A stretch of DNA of 64,000 bases from Streptomyces purpureus (lineage in GTDB: Bacteria; Actinomycetota; Actinomycetes; Streptomycetales; Streptomycetaceae), in assembly GCF_014648195.1 (NCBI RefSeq), contig NZ_BMQQ01000018.1, positions 17,818 to 81,817 on the forward strand. The letters are read 5' to 3'. Below are positions 25,559-34,206 of the stretch, piece by piece (position 1 is the first letter of the stretch; every line of letters begins with the position of its first letter). The translations under genes were made by a program, and so were the position numbers. The notes below the pieces were generated by a model. That model saw only the letters and a list, made by a program, of their open reading frames with translations, did no database searches and was not told the DNA's origin.

Positions 25559-25969
25559 ATGGACCTCACCATTCACACCACCGTCCTTCCTCACGACGAC
25601 CCCGACGCCTCCCTGGCCTTCTACCGGGACACCCTCGGCTTCGAGGTCCGCAGCGACGTCGGACAGGGCAAGATGCGCTGGATCACCGTCGGCCCGGCCG
25701 CCGATCCGGGCACCTCCATCCTCCTGGCGCCGCCGGCCGCCGACCCGGGCATCACCGAGGACGAGCGCCGCACCATCGCCGAGATGATGGCCAAGGGCAC
25801 GTACGGCTGGATCCTGCTGGCCACTCGCGACCTCGACGGCACCTTCGAGAAGGTGCAGGCTCGCGACGCCGAGGTCGTCCAGGAGCCGACCGAGCAGCCC
25901 TACGGCATCCGCGACTGCGCCTTCCGCGATCCCGCGGGCAATCTGATCCGCATCCAGGAACTCCGCTGA
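25559..25969 (+). CDS. VOC-family (glyoxalase/bleomycin-resistance fold) protein
   Basis: 136 residues from ATG 25559 (MDLTIHTTVLPHDDPDASLA); a GTG nine bases earlier is an alternative. FYRDTLGFEVRSDVGQGKMR and the C-terminal GIRDCAFRDPAGNLIRIQEL are the two beta-alpha-beta modules of the VOC superfamily. The last Glu is a usual metal ligand, while the first-module ligand (His in TIHTTV) is plausible. It is followed by a truncated AraC-type gene, a common pairing in Streptomyces. Substrate unknown. Confidence 0.82.
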   Translation: MDLTIHTTVLPHDDPDASLAFYRDTLGFEVRSDVGQGKMRWITVGPAADPGTSILLAPPAADPGITEDERRTIAEMMAKGTYGWILLATRDLDGTFEKVQARDAEVVQEPTEQPYGIRDCAFRDPAGNLIRIQELR

Positions 25970-26040
25970 GCCGTCCGGCCACGGACCCCGGCCCCGGCGG
26001 CGTACGCGGGGGCCGGTGGACACCGAGGAAAGGTTCCCTC

Positions 26041-26370
26041 ATGTGCCATCCCGCATGGCGGCGCGCACGCGTGGCCGCGCAGCGCCTGGCCGACCTCGCC
26101 CGGCTGCGCCGCGTCCGCGACCGGATCGACCGGGAGTACGCCCAGCCGCTGAACGTCGAGGCGCTCGCCCGCGACGCCGACATGCCGCCCGCGCACCTCG
26201 GCCGGGAGTTCCGGCTCGCCTACGGCTTGTCCCCGTACGACTACCTGACGGCGCGTCGGATCGAGCGCGCCGCGGCCCTGCTGCGCCACGGCGGCCCCGG
26301 CGCCGGCGAAGTTGCTCTCGCGGACAACCGATCAGTTTCGAAGAAGCCATCGACCGGGGCCCACGCCTAG
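26041..26370 (+). pseudogene. AraC-type DNA-binding protein, truncated
   Basis: RLRRVRDRIDREYAQPLNVE ALARDADMPPAHLGREFRLA YGLSPYDYLTARRIERAAAL LR is the first helix-turn-helix of an AraC-family domain. After about residue 87 the usual second motif (S.GTFST.F) is absent and the frame ends in unrelated sequence, AGEVALADNRSVSKK. A deletion has probably removed the second half. Single-motif AraC proteins bind DNA poorly, so I treat it as inactive. The likely target was the upstream VOC gene. Confidence 0.65.
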
Positions 26371-26413
26371 CCTGAAAGGGCCCCGATCACACCTCGCCAA
26401 GGGAGAACCCACC

Positions 26414-26869
26414 ATGAACGACACCCAGACGCCCGCGAACAAGTACGACGGATTCACGGACGAGGAACGGGACGCGATGAAGGAGCGCGCCAAGGAGCTG
26501 AAGACGACGGCGCGCCGGGGCACACGTGCGGCCAAGGCGGACACGGAGAGCGAGGTGCTCGCGAAGATCGCCGAGATGCCGGAGGCGGACCGTGTCCTCG
26601 CCGAGCGCATCCACGCCATCGTCAAGGCCGACGCGCCGGCCCTCACGCCGAAGCTCTGGTACGGGATGCCCGCGTACGCCAAGAACGGCAAGGTCGTCTG
26701 CTTCTTCCAGAGCGCGCAGAAGTTCAAGTCGAGATACGCCACGCTCGGCTTCAACGACCAGGCCAACCTCGACGAGGGCACGATGTGGCCGACGGCCTTC
26801 GCCCTGAGGGAGCTCACCCCCGCCGACGAGGCACTCATCGGCGCGCTCATCAAGAAGGCGGTGAGCTGA
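26414..26869 (+). CDS. DUF1801 / iron-chaperone-like protein
   Basis: 151 residues from ATG 26414, with GGGAGAA upstream. After a charged N-terminus (DGFTDEERDAMKERAKELKT), the fold LAKIAEMPEADRVLAERIHA, LTPKLWYGMPAYAKNGKVVC and FFQSAQKFKSRYATLGFND is that of DUF1801 proteins, related to YdhG and frataxin-like chaperones. The WYGMPAY motif is typical. Cytosolic; real role unknown. It converges on the P-type ATPase with six bases between them. Confidence 0.8.
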   Translation: MNDTQTPANKYDGFTDEERDAMKERAKELKTTARRGTRAAKADTESEVLAKIAEMPEADRVLAERIHAIVKADAPALTPKLWYGMPAYAKNGKVVCFFQSAQKFKSRYATLGFNDQANLDEGTMWPTAFALRELTPADEALIGALIKKAVS

Positions 26870-26875
26870 AGGCCG

Positions 26876-29800
26876 TCACCCGGCCCCGGTGACCGGTACC
26901 GCGCTCACGGCCGGGGCCTGCGCGTCTTCCGGCGCGTCGGCCGGGGCGGGCTCCCCGCCCTCCTCCTCCGCTTCGGCGGCCGCTTCGCTCATGTTGCGAA
27001 CGAGCGGGGACAGCAGCGTCCCCAGCACGGTGGCCGTGGCGATGGCGCCCAGGGTGATGCCCCAGGCGACCGGGCCCAGAGGGGTGCAGCCGAAGAACTG
27101 ACTGACCCCCGGCGTCTGGATGATGCCCGCCAGCACCGCCGCCGAGCCCAGCCCTGCGATCAGGACATGGCGGTCCCAGCCGCCCGTGATGAGCGTCTGC
27201 GCCAGCTGCGTTCCGACGACCGCCGCGAGCGCGACGGTACTGGCCCGTGCCGCGCGCCCCGTCAGACGGGCCGCGCCCCAGGCCAGGCCCGCCCCGGTGG
27301 CGGTGGTCAGCCCGCGGAGCAGCATCTCGGCGGTGAGCGCCGTGCCCAGGGAGCGGTGGGGGCCTTCCATGAGGAGGCGCTCGGCGGTCTGGCCCGTCGG
27401 TTCTCGTACGGCGATCGCCAGGGACGGCGCGAGGTCCGTGAGGAGGTTGACCAGCATGATCTGGCGCGCGTTCAGGGGGGTGCTGCCGGTGAGCGCGGAG
27501 GCGAGGACGCTGAAGGTGACCTCGCCGAGGTTGCCGCCCAGGAGAATGGCGAGCGCCGCCCGGACGGAGGTCCACATGGCCCGGCCCTCCATCAGGGCCG
27601 AGACGATCGTCTCCAGGCGGTCGTCGCTGACCACCAGATCGGCGGCCGCGGTCGCCGCGGGAGTGCCCCGCCTGCCCAGGGCGATACCGACGTCGGCGAG
27701 CCGGATCGCCGGCGCGTCGTTGGCGCCGTCCCCGGTCATCGTCACGACGCGGCCGATGCGCTGGTATGCCTGGACGATACGGACCTTGTGGTGCGGGCTG
27801 CACCGGGCGATGACGTCGACCGTCGGCAGGAGCTCGTCGAGTTCGTCGTCGCCGAGCTCGTCCAGCTCGGCTCCCGTGCACACCTTCGGTTCCGTCACGT
27901 CGCTGATGGTGGCGGCGATGGCATCGGCGGTCGCGGGATGGTCGCCGGTGAGCATCACGGTCTGTACGCCCGCTTCCCGCAGGCGGGCGGTGGCGGGCGC
28001 CGCGCTGGTACGGACGGGGTCGGCGAGGGTGAGGAAGCCGAGGAACTCCAGGTCGCGCACGGCGTCGTCGGTGAGCTCCTCGCCCTTGTCCATGGTCCGT
28101 TCGGCCACGGCGAGCACCCGCCGCCCCGCGCCGGCCAGCTTCTCGGCCCGCGCGGTCAGTTCACCGAGCCCGTCCTTGTCGAGGGGGGCCTGCTTGCCGC
28201 CCTCCCGCCGCCGCGTACAGCGTTCGAGAACGTTCTCCGGGGCGCCTTTCACACTGAGCAGCACGCCGTGCGTGGTCTGTCCGGAGGTGGCGTGGTAGGC
28301 GCGGGACGGCTCGAACGGCAGGCTGTCCTGGCGCCGCCAGCGGGCCGCTCCCGTCCGCGCCGCGACCCGGGCGCGGCGCGCTCCCGCCGTCACCGCCCGG
28401 TCGGTCTGGTGCGCCATGGCCTCCGCCTGCCGGGCCGGGGGAGTGGCCCGAAGGGCCGCCGCGAGCACCTGCTTGCGCGGGCCGTCCAGTGCGTCGACGG
28501 GTTGCGCCTCCTGCGCGTCGCTGACCTCCGCGAGCTGGAGCCTGCCTTCGGTGAGCGTCCCGGTTTTGTCGAAGCAGAGGACGTCGGCGCGGCCCAGCGC
28601 CTCGATGGTGCGGGGGTTGCGTACGAGCGCACCGGCATCGGCCAGCCGGCGTGCGGCGGCCATCTGGGCGGCGTTGACCAGGAAGGGAAGCCCTTCGGGG
28701 ACCGAGGCGACGGCGAGGTTGACCGCCGAGGCGAGATTGTCGGTCAGGGGCCGGCCGTGCAGCAGCCCGGAGACGGCGACCGCGGTGACCGAGCCGAGCG
28801 CGACCGGCAGGCTGGCCCGGGTGAGCGCGGTCAGCCGGGCTTCGACGCCGGTTTCGGGGGCCGCCTGCCGTGCGGTGGCCAGGCTGCGGCCTACCTCGGT
28901 GGCCGACCCGGTGGCCACCACGACCGCCACGGCACGGCCGGCGGAGACCGTGGTGCCCTCGTAGAGCATCGAGCGGCGGCCGGTGAGTTCGGCGGCGACC
29001 ACCGGAGAAGGGTCCTTGCTCACCGAGAGCGACTCGCCGGTCAGGGACGACTCGTCGGCCTCCAGGCCTTCCGCCTCCAGCAGCCGGCAGTCGGCGGGCA
29101 CCACGTCTTCGGGGCCCAGGACGACGACGTCGCCCGGGACCAGGTCGCCCGCCGCGACCAGGCGTTCGCGGCCGCCCCTGCGTACCCGCGCGCCGATCGC
29201 CGAGCGGGCGAAGAGCTCGGCGAGGGCCCGCTCCGTCCTGACCCGCTGGAAGCCGCCGACCAGCGCGGACGTGCCCGTGATGGCGGCGACGAGCGCGCCG
29301 TCCGTGCGGGAGCCGAGGGCCGTGGACAGTGCCGCGCCCGCGGCCAGGATCGGAGTGAGCGGGTTGGCCAGTTCGTCGATGAACGCCCACGGCAGCGTGA
29401 GCCGCGCCGGTTCGCCCGGTGCGGAGGCGCCCCTGGCACGGCCCGCGGCCTCGTCGGCGCTCAGCCCGTCCGGGCTGCTGCCGAGGCGCTCAAGCACCCG
29501 GTCGGCAGGCATGAGGTGCCAGGGAACGTTGCTCACCGGCGGAGCGAGCGGTCGGGCCAGAAGCTGCCGGGCACGCCAGGCGCCGAGACAGAAGGCGAAG
29601 CCTCCCGCCGTGTCGCCCACGCCCAGGGCCCGGGACGTCGCCAGCCGCGGCGGGGCCCGCAGCGCCGCCACCGCGCCGACTCCGCTGCCGCCGGCGGCGA
29701 GCATCGCGCTTTCGTGGTCGACCCGCGCGGCCACGCCCACGGCATCCACGATCAGCCCCGCCGATTCCAGGTCGGCGCCCACCAGAAGGTGCGCCCCCCA

Positions 29801-31357
29801 CGGCGGGGGTTCGCCCTCGACCTGCACACCGACTCCGCAGTCGGCCGCGGCCAGCGCCCGCCGGTTCCCGGAGAGTACGAGCACGACCGCCCCGTCCGCC
29901 TGGAGCCCGCGCACCGAGGCGACGAGCCGTCCGCCGGCGGGGACCACGGCGTCCGCGAAGGAGAACCCGGGCCGGTCCCGGTCGGTCGCCAGGACCACGC
30001 GGGCGCCCGCCCGCCGCGCCGCGGCCACCACGGCGTCCGCGCCGTGGGCCTTCTGCGCGGAGAGCCCGGCCACGGCCTGGAGCCGGCGGCCCTTGGCAAG
30101 TCCGATCGCCCGCTCACTGCCCCGGCGCCGCAGCCGTCCCTCTGCCTGGCGGCCCGTACGGCCCGTCAGGTCGAGCTCGGCGAGCGGCCCCAGCGTCCAG
30201 CCCGTCTTGTCGCGGGTGGTCCGCAGGGGTTCGTCCGGGTCGAAGAGCGCGAAGAGCCGCTCGGCCGTCAGCTCCGGGTCGGCACCGCCGAGCACCTCCA
30301 GGTCCACGGGCTCGTACCGGTCGCTGCGCAGCGTGTCCTCGTCGAGGAGCACGGTGTCGACCTGGCCCAGCCGCCGGAGGGCGCCGCGGTCCATCGTCAC
30401 CACTCCCCGCAGGGCCAGCGACCGGCCGAGGGTGGTGGCGAACCCCTCGCGCCCGGCGTCCGGCGCCTTGGGTACCGCCGCGAGGGCCAGGGCCATGGCG
30501 CGCCGGAGACCGACGAAGGGGACGGAGGCCGCGCCCGCGGCGGTACCGACCGCCGCGGCCTTCCGGGCGTAGCGGTCCGTGACGTCACGGGGTGTCGGGC
30601 CGGGCCGTTCGACCACAAGGGGTTCGGCCGCCGCATCCTCCGGGCCGCGTACGAGCCGGGGCTCGGCCTCCTCCCAGGCTTTGCGTTCGGCGGTGGCCTC
30701 ACGCCACTGCGCCTGGCGCTTGACGATGTCGAAGACGATGCCGCCGCCGCGGGTCGCCACGCCCTTGGCCAGCGCGCTGATCACGGGCAGCAGCGACTCC
30801 GTCTGCTCGGGGGTGCTGAGCGCGGCGACCAGATGCCGCAGGTCGGGGTGGTACCGAAGCGCGTCGATGAACGCCGGTACCTCGGGCGGGAGCCTGAGCC
30901 AGGGCGTGAGAAGCCGGGCGGTGGAGATCCCGAGCCCGACGGCGTCCGCCGTGAGCGCGGACACCGTCTGGCGGGTTTTCGGGCCTTCGCAGGGGTGGTG
31001 CGGTTCAGGGCACCATTCGTCGAACTGGTCCGCCTCCTCCGGGCCGTGGGCTTCGGCGTGTTCGACGAGGGCGATCAGTTCCCGCTCGTCCGGTGGCGTG
31101 GCCGCGACGGCCACGACGACCCGTTCGGACGGGGCGTTCACGCGCGCCCACAGCACTCCCGGATGGCGTTCCAGCACGCGCTCCACCCGCCGGGCCACCT
31201 GCTCGCCTTCCGGGCCGTGCACTCCGTGGACCTCGACGTAGCAGCGTCCCGGGCGCCACCAGACGTCACGCCTCGGCAGCCCGGCGGCGACCGCCAGACC
31301 GCGTACTCCCGCCGTGACGCCCGATGTCAGCCATCCGATCGGGGAAGGCACCCACAT
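26876..31357 (-). CDS. CtpI-like giant P-type cation ATPase
   Basis: 1493 residues from ATG 31357 (MWVPSPIGWLTSGVTAG), preceded by GGAG. The C-terminal half has all P-type motifs: TGES (773-776), DKTGT with phospho-acceptor Asp 930, and GDGAND near 1209-1214, with transmembrane helices around them. The first ~620 residues look like a degenerate second P-type module: HAD-like VDTVLLDEDTL and LSAQKAHGADAVVAAARRAG occur without the DKTGT aspartate. This layout is known from mycobacterial CtpI. Cargo is unknown; no CPC or heavy-metal CxxC is seen. It is divergent from the small gene at 31451. Confidence 0.88.
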   Translation of the reverse strand: MWVPSPIGWLTSGVTAGVRGLAVAAGLPRRDVWWRPGRCYVEVHGVHGPEGEQVARRVERVLERHPGVLWARVNAPSERVVVAVAATPPDERELIALVEHAEAHGPEEADQFDEWCPEPHHPCEGPKTRQTVSALTADAVGLGISTARLLTPWLRLPPEVPAFIDALRYHPDLRHLVAALSTPEQTESLLPVISALAKGVATRGGGIVFDIVKRQAQWREATAERKAWEEAEPRLVRGPEDAAAEPLVVERPGPTPRDVTDRYARKAAAVGTAAGAASVPFVGLRRAMALALAAVPKAPDAGREGFATTLGRSLALRGVVTMDRGALRRLGQVDTVLLDEDTLRSDRYEPVDLEVLGGADPELTAERLFALFDPDEPLRTTRDKTGWTLGPLAELDLTGRTGRQAEGRLRRRGSERAIGLAKGRRLQAVAGLSAQKAHGADAVVAAARRAGARVVLATDRDRPGFSFADAVVPAGGRLVASVRGLQADGAVVLVLSGNRRALAAADCGVGVQVEGEPPPWGAHLLVGADLESAGLIVDAVGVAARVDHESAMLAAGGSGVGAVAALRAPPRLATSRALGVGDTAGGFAFCLGAWRARQLLARPLAPPVSNVPWHLMPADRVLERLGSSPDGLSADEAAGRARGASAPGEPARLTLPWAFIDELANPLTPILAAGAALSTALGSRTDGALVAAITGTSALVGGFQRVRTERALAELFARSAIGARVRRGGRERLVAAGDLVPGDVVVLGPEDVVPADCRLLEAEGLEADESSLTGESLSVSKDPSPVVAAELTGRRSMLYEGTTVSAGRAVAVVVATGSATEVGRSLATARQAAPETGVEARLTALTRASLPVALGSVTAVAVSGLLHGRPLTDNLASAVNLAVASVPEGLPFLVNAAQMAAARRLADAGALVRNPRTIEALGRADVLCFDKTGTLTEGRLQLAEVSDAQEAQPVDALDGPRKQVLAAALRATPPARQAEAMAHQTDRAVTAGARRARVAARTGAARWRRQDSLPFEPSRAYHATSGQTTHGVLLSVKGAPENVLERCTRRREGGKQAPLDKDGLGELTARAEKLAGAGRRVLAVAERTMDKGEELTDDAVRDLEFLGFLTLADPVRTSAAPATARLREAGVQTVMLTGDHPATADAIAATISDVTEPKVCTGAELDELGDDELDELLPTVDVIARCSPHHKVRIVQAYQRIGRVVTMTGDGANDAPAIRLADVGIALGRRGTPAATAAADLVVSDDRLETIVSALMEGRAMWTSVRAALAILLGGNLGEVTFSVLASALTGSTPLNARQIMLVNLLTDLAPSLAIAVREPTGQTAERLLMEGPHRSLGTALTAEMLLRGLTTATGAGLAWGAARLTGRAARASTVALAAVVGTQLAQTLITGGWDRHVLIAGLGSAAVLAGIIQTPGVSQFFGCTPLGPVAWGITLGAIATATVLGTLLSPLVRNMSEAAAEAEEEGGEPAPADAPEDAQAPAVSAVPVTGAG

Positions 31358-31450
31358 GGCTCCAGTTTCATGCAAGGGTCCCGGATGGGCCATGCAAGAG
31401 GGGGCATAAGCGGGTTGTCCACTGTTTCGCATCGTCGGGATGTGAGATCC

Positions 31451-31873
31451 ATGACGGCACCCAAGAACACAGGCAAGCGTGAGTCCGCGGGCAAGGTGAA
31501 GGCCGCGAAGGCCGCCGAGGGCAAGGGGCCCGAGCCGGGTCCGGAGTACGCCGACCAGAGCGGCGGCGGCGCCACGAAGGACCGCGAGGAGCGCACCATC
31601 ACCGTCACCGTCCCCTCCTTCGACCGGGTGGCGAGCGGCGCGGTGAACGCGGCGATGCTGCCGGTCGCGCTGGCCCGCCAGGTCCTCCCCGCGAAGCGCG
31701 GCGTCCCGGTCTATGTGGGCCTGGGGGTTCTCGGCGCCGCCGACGTCCTCGAATGGCCTGTCGCCATCGGCTTCGGCGTCTGCTACGCCATGTTCCGCCG
31801 CCGGAACAAGGGCGCCACGCCGTCCGGCCCGGGCGAGGGCGCGCCTTCCGCCACGCGGCCCGCGGCCGCCTGA
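31451..31873 (+). CDS. Small membrane-associated protein, unknown function
   Basis: 140 residues from ATG 31451. A Lys/Ala/Glu-rich N-terminus (KVKAAKAAEGKGPEP) is followed by an amphipathic stretch VPSFDRVASGAVNAAMLPVA and a hydrophobic segment VPVYVGLGVLGAADVLEWPV AIGFGVCYAMF, then a basic proline/glycine tail. It has one or two membrane passes. It is divergent from the P-type ATPase with 93 bases between starts and may share its control. No family name known to me. Confidence 0.68.
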   Translation: MTAPKNTGKRESAGKVKAAKAAEGKGPEPGPEYADQSGGGATKDREERTITVTVPSFDRVASGAVNAAMLPVALARQVLPAKRGVPVYVGLGVLGAADVLEWPVAIGFGVCYAMFRRRNKGATPSGPGEGAPSATRPAAA

Positions 31874-32097
31874 GCCCCCGCCTCACGCATGCGACCGGTC
31901 GCCCGGCTCCGGCGGAGCCGGGCCACGGGGAGGCACGTGGCGACGGAGGGGGAGAGGCTGGTGGTGCACGGCCCGCGCGCCTCGCGTGGCGTACCATTTG
32001 TCCGGTTCGGACTGGTCTGGCAGTACCGCCGATTCCGCCCACGCAGCACCCGGCGTTCGGCGCTCGTGCCGGACGGACGGGCAGGACGGAGCGCGTC

Positions 32098-32838
32098 ATG
32101 AATTCCGCGACAGAGAGTCACTCCACGACCCAGAGCACGGCAGAGAGCCAGGGCGAATCACGGCGGCTGTACGTCGCCGACGCCCCCGATGCCCCACGCT
32201 CCGGCTCGCCCGGCCCCGACGGGACCGACATCCGAGCCCCCGGCGAGGCCCAGCCCCTGCCCAAGGACCACACTCAGGCGATCCTGGAGACGACCAAACG
32301 GGTGGCCGTGCTGCTGAAGGCGTCCGGCTACCCCTTCGCGCTCGCCGGCAGCGTCGCCGCCCACGCGCACGGCGTCCCGGCCGTCCTCCAGCACGACACG
32401 GACTTCTGCATCCGGCGCCAGGACGTCGACGGCGTGGTGCAGAGCCTGCGGGAGGGCGGCGTGGAGATCGTGCCCAGCCCGGAGGACTGGCTGGTCAAGG
32501 CCCGCGCCGGCGGCGAGGAGATCGACCTGATCTTCGAGCTGTCCCACCGGCCCGTCACCGACGACATGCTGCAGAAGGCACATGTGCTGGCCGTCGACTC
32601 CGTCCGCATGCCGGTCCTGGCCCCGCACGACATGCTGAGCAGCCGGCTCGCCGCCCTGTCCGAGCAGTACTGCGACTTCGGACGGCTGCTCACCATCGCG
32701 CGGGCCCTGCGGGAGCGCATCGACTGGGACGCCCTGCGCGCCGAGTACCAGCACGAGCCGCTGCCCGACGCGTTCCTCTACCTCCTCGAACGGCTCGGCG
32801 TCATCGAGCCCCGGGACGCCCAGAAGGAGGGCCCATGA
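32098..32838 (+). CDS. Nucleotidyltransferase-fold protein
   Basis: 246 residues from ATG 32098. After a ~55-residue disordered leader, FALAGSVAAHAHGVPAVLQH DTDFCI is a minimal nucleotidyltransferase core with the acidic pair in HDTDF, and EIDLIFEL supplies the third acidic position. The family covers stand-alone nucleotidyltransferases, some of them toxins or antibiotic modifiers. No HEPN or antitoxin partner is present. The next gene overlaps its stop by four bases, so it forms an operon with the BON protein and phosphoesterase. Confidence 0.72.
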   Translation: MNSATESHSTTQSTAESQGESRRLYVADAPDAPRSGSPGPDGTDIRAPGEAQPLPKDHTQAILETTKRVAVLLKASGYPFALAGSVAAHAHGVPAVLQHDTDFCIRRQDVDGVVQSLREGGVEIVPSPEDWLVKARAGGEEIDLIFELSHRPVTDDMLQKAHVLAVDSVRMPVLAPHDMLSSRLAALSEQYCDFGRLLTIARALRERIDWDALRAEYQHEPLPDAFLYLLERLGVIEPRDAQKEGP

Positions 32839-33098
32839 CCCCCGGCGGGACCGCAGAACACGGGTACCGCATCGCGCGCCTGCGTGAGCGGCTGGCCCGC
32901 GACGACATCGCCGAGCTGGGCATCCGGATCGAGGAGCGCGGCGGAGCCTTCCTCCTCTCCGGCACCGTCCCCACAGCCGCGCACCGGGACCACATCCTGC
33001 GCATCGCCCAGGAGGAGCTGGGCGACACCGTCGTCGTACGCTCCGACCTGATGGTCGCCTCCGCGTCCGCGCCCGACCGCCCCGAGGAGCTCCCATGA
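32835..33098 (+). CDS. Small BON-domain-like protein
   Basis: 87 residues from ATG 32835. RLARDDIAELGIRIEERGGA FLLSGTVPTAAHRDHILRIA is a single BON domain (strand-helix with the central glycine). There is no signal peptide, so it is likely cytosolic, unlike OsmY. It overlaps both neighbours by ATGA and so is co-translated with the nucleotidyltransferase and metallophosphoesterase. Confidence 0.75.
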   Translation: MTPGGTAEHGYRIARLRERLARDDIAELGIRIEERGGAFLLSGTVPTAAHRDHILRIAQEELGDTVVVRSDLMVASASAPDRPEELP

Positions 33099-33862
33099 TC
33101 CGGATCGCGGCCGTCGGCGACATCCATCTGGGTGAGGACTGCCGAGGCCTGCTCCGCCCGGCCTTCGACACCCTCCGTGACTCCGCGGACGTCCTCCTGC
33201 TCGCCGGCGACCTCACCCGCCACGGCACCGTCCCGGAGGCCGAGATCGTCGCCGCGGAGGTGGCCGGACTGCCGGTCCCGGTCGTGGCCGTCCTCGGAAA
33301 CCACGACTACCACTCCGACCAGGAGGCGGAGGTGACGGCCGTACTGGCCGACGCCGGAGTCACCGTCCTGGAGGGGGACGGCACCACCCTGGACATCCGC
33401 GACACCAGGGTCGGCATCGCGGGGACCAAGGGCTTCTGCGGCGGCTACGAGGGCCGCAGCGCAGGCGAGTTCGGCGAGCCGCTGATGAAGGAGTTCGTCC
33501 GCTACACCCGCCGTTGCGCTTCGAGCCTGCGCGGCACGCTCGAAGAGCTCGCCGCGGACGGATGCGCCGTACGGATCGCGCTGACGCACTTCTCGCCGGT
33601 GCCGGACACCCTCGCCGGCGAGCCGCCGGAGATCTACCCCTTCCTCGGCAGCTATCTGCTCGCCGAGGCGGTGGACGAGGGCGGCGCGGATCTCGCCGTC
33701 CACGGCCACGCCCACCTGGGCGTCGAGCACGGTATGACGGCGGGCGGCGTCCGCGTACGCAATGTGGCACAGCCCGTGATCGACCGCGCGTTCGCCGTCT
33801 ACCACCTCGAGGTGCCACTCGCCTCGCCCGAGCCCGTAGCCTCCCTGGCCCGTCATCAATAG
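33095..33862 (+). CDS. Calcineurin-like metallophosphoesterase
   Basis: 255 residues from ATG 33095. The metal-binding motifs are all present: GDIHLG, LLLAGDLTRHG, VLGNHDYHS, ALTHFSP and HGHAHLG. Such enzymes hydrolyse phosphomonoesters or diesters with two metal ions. It has no signal peptide. The operon with a nucleotidyltransferase and a BON protein could mean opposing nucleotide-transfer and hydrolysis activities, but this is inference. Confidence 0.85.
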   Translation: MIRIAAVGDIHLGEDCRGLLRPAFDTLRDSADVLLLAGDLTRHGTVPEAEIVAAEVAGLPVPVVAVLGNHDYHSDQEAEVTAVLADAGVTVLEGDGTTLDIRDTRVGIAGTKGFCGGYEGRSAGEFGEPLMKEFVRYTRRCASSLRGTLEELAADGCAVRIALTHFSPVPDTLAGEPPEIYPFLGSYLLAEAVDEGGADLAVHGHAHLGVEHGMTAGGVRVRNVAQPVIDRAFAVYHLEVPLASPEPVASLARHQ

Positions 33863-33905
33863 ACCCGCCATCAATAGATCGGGGCAAACCGGGCAGCCGC
33901 TGCGT

Positions 33906-34154
33906 ATGACTGCCAACAACCCGGACCCCGTCCACAACCCCGACCCCGATCCCGGGGTGTCCTCCGGCCTGGAGCCAGGTGGCTCGGTCCCGCCGGGAGA
34001 GACGCCACCGGCCGAGTCGAGCACGTCCTCGGGCGCCGGCCCGTACGAGCCCCGGAACCGCGGCTGGGGCAAGGGCCCGCTGTTCGCGATCTCCGTGGTG
34101 GTGCTCCTGATCGCGGCGTTCTTCCTGGTCTACGCGCTCGTCCTGATTCTCTGA
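33906..34154 (+). CDS. DUF6480-like single-pass membrane protein
   Basis: 82 residues from ATG 33906. A Pro/Gly/Asp-rich N-terminus with LEPGGSVPPGETPPAESS leads to one C-terminal helix, LFAISVVVLLIAAFFLVYAL. This layout is that of Streptomyces DUF6480 proteins. Function unknown. It probably sits in the membrane with the tail in the cytoplasm. Confidence 0.75.
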   Translation: MTANNPDPVHNPDPDPGVSSGLEPGGSVPPGETPPAESSTSSGAGPYEPRNRGWGKGPLFAISVVVLLIAAFFLVYALVLIL

Positions 34155-34206
34155 GCACGGACCGTACGGACGGAAGGCCGTGCGCGCACGGCCCGTCCGA
34201 GGGCCC

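Noticed and set aside
27167..31873. 1568-codon plus-strand frame over the P-type ATPase
   Set aside because: Shadow of the ATPase. Only its last part, from ATG 31451, is a plausible gene.
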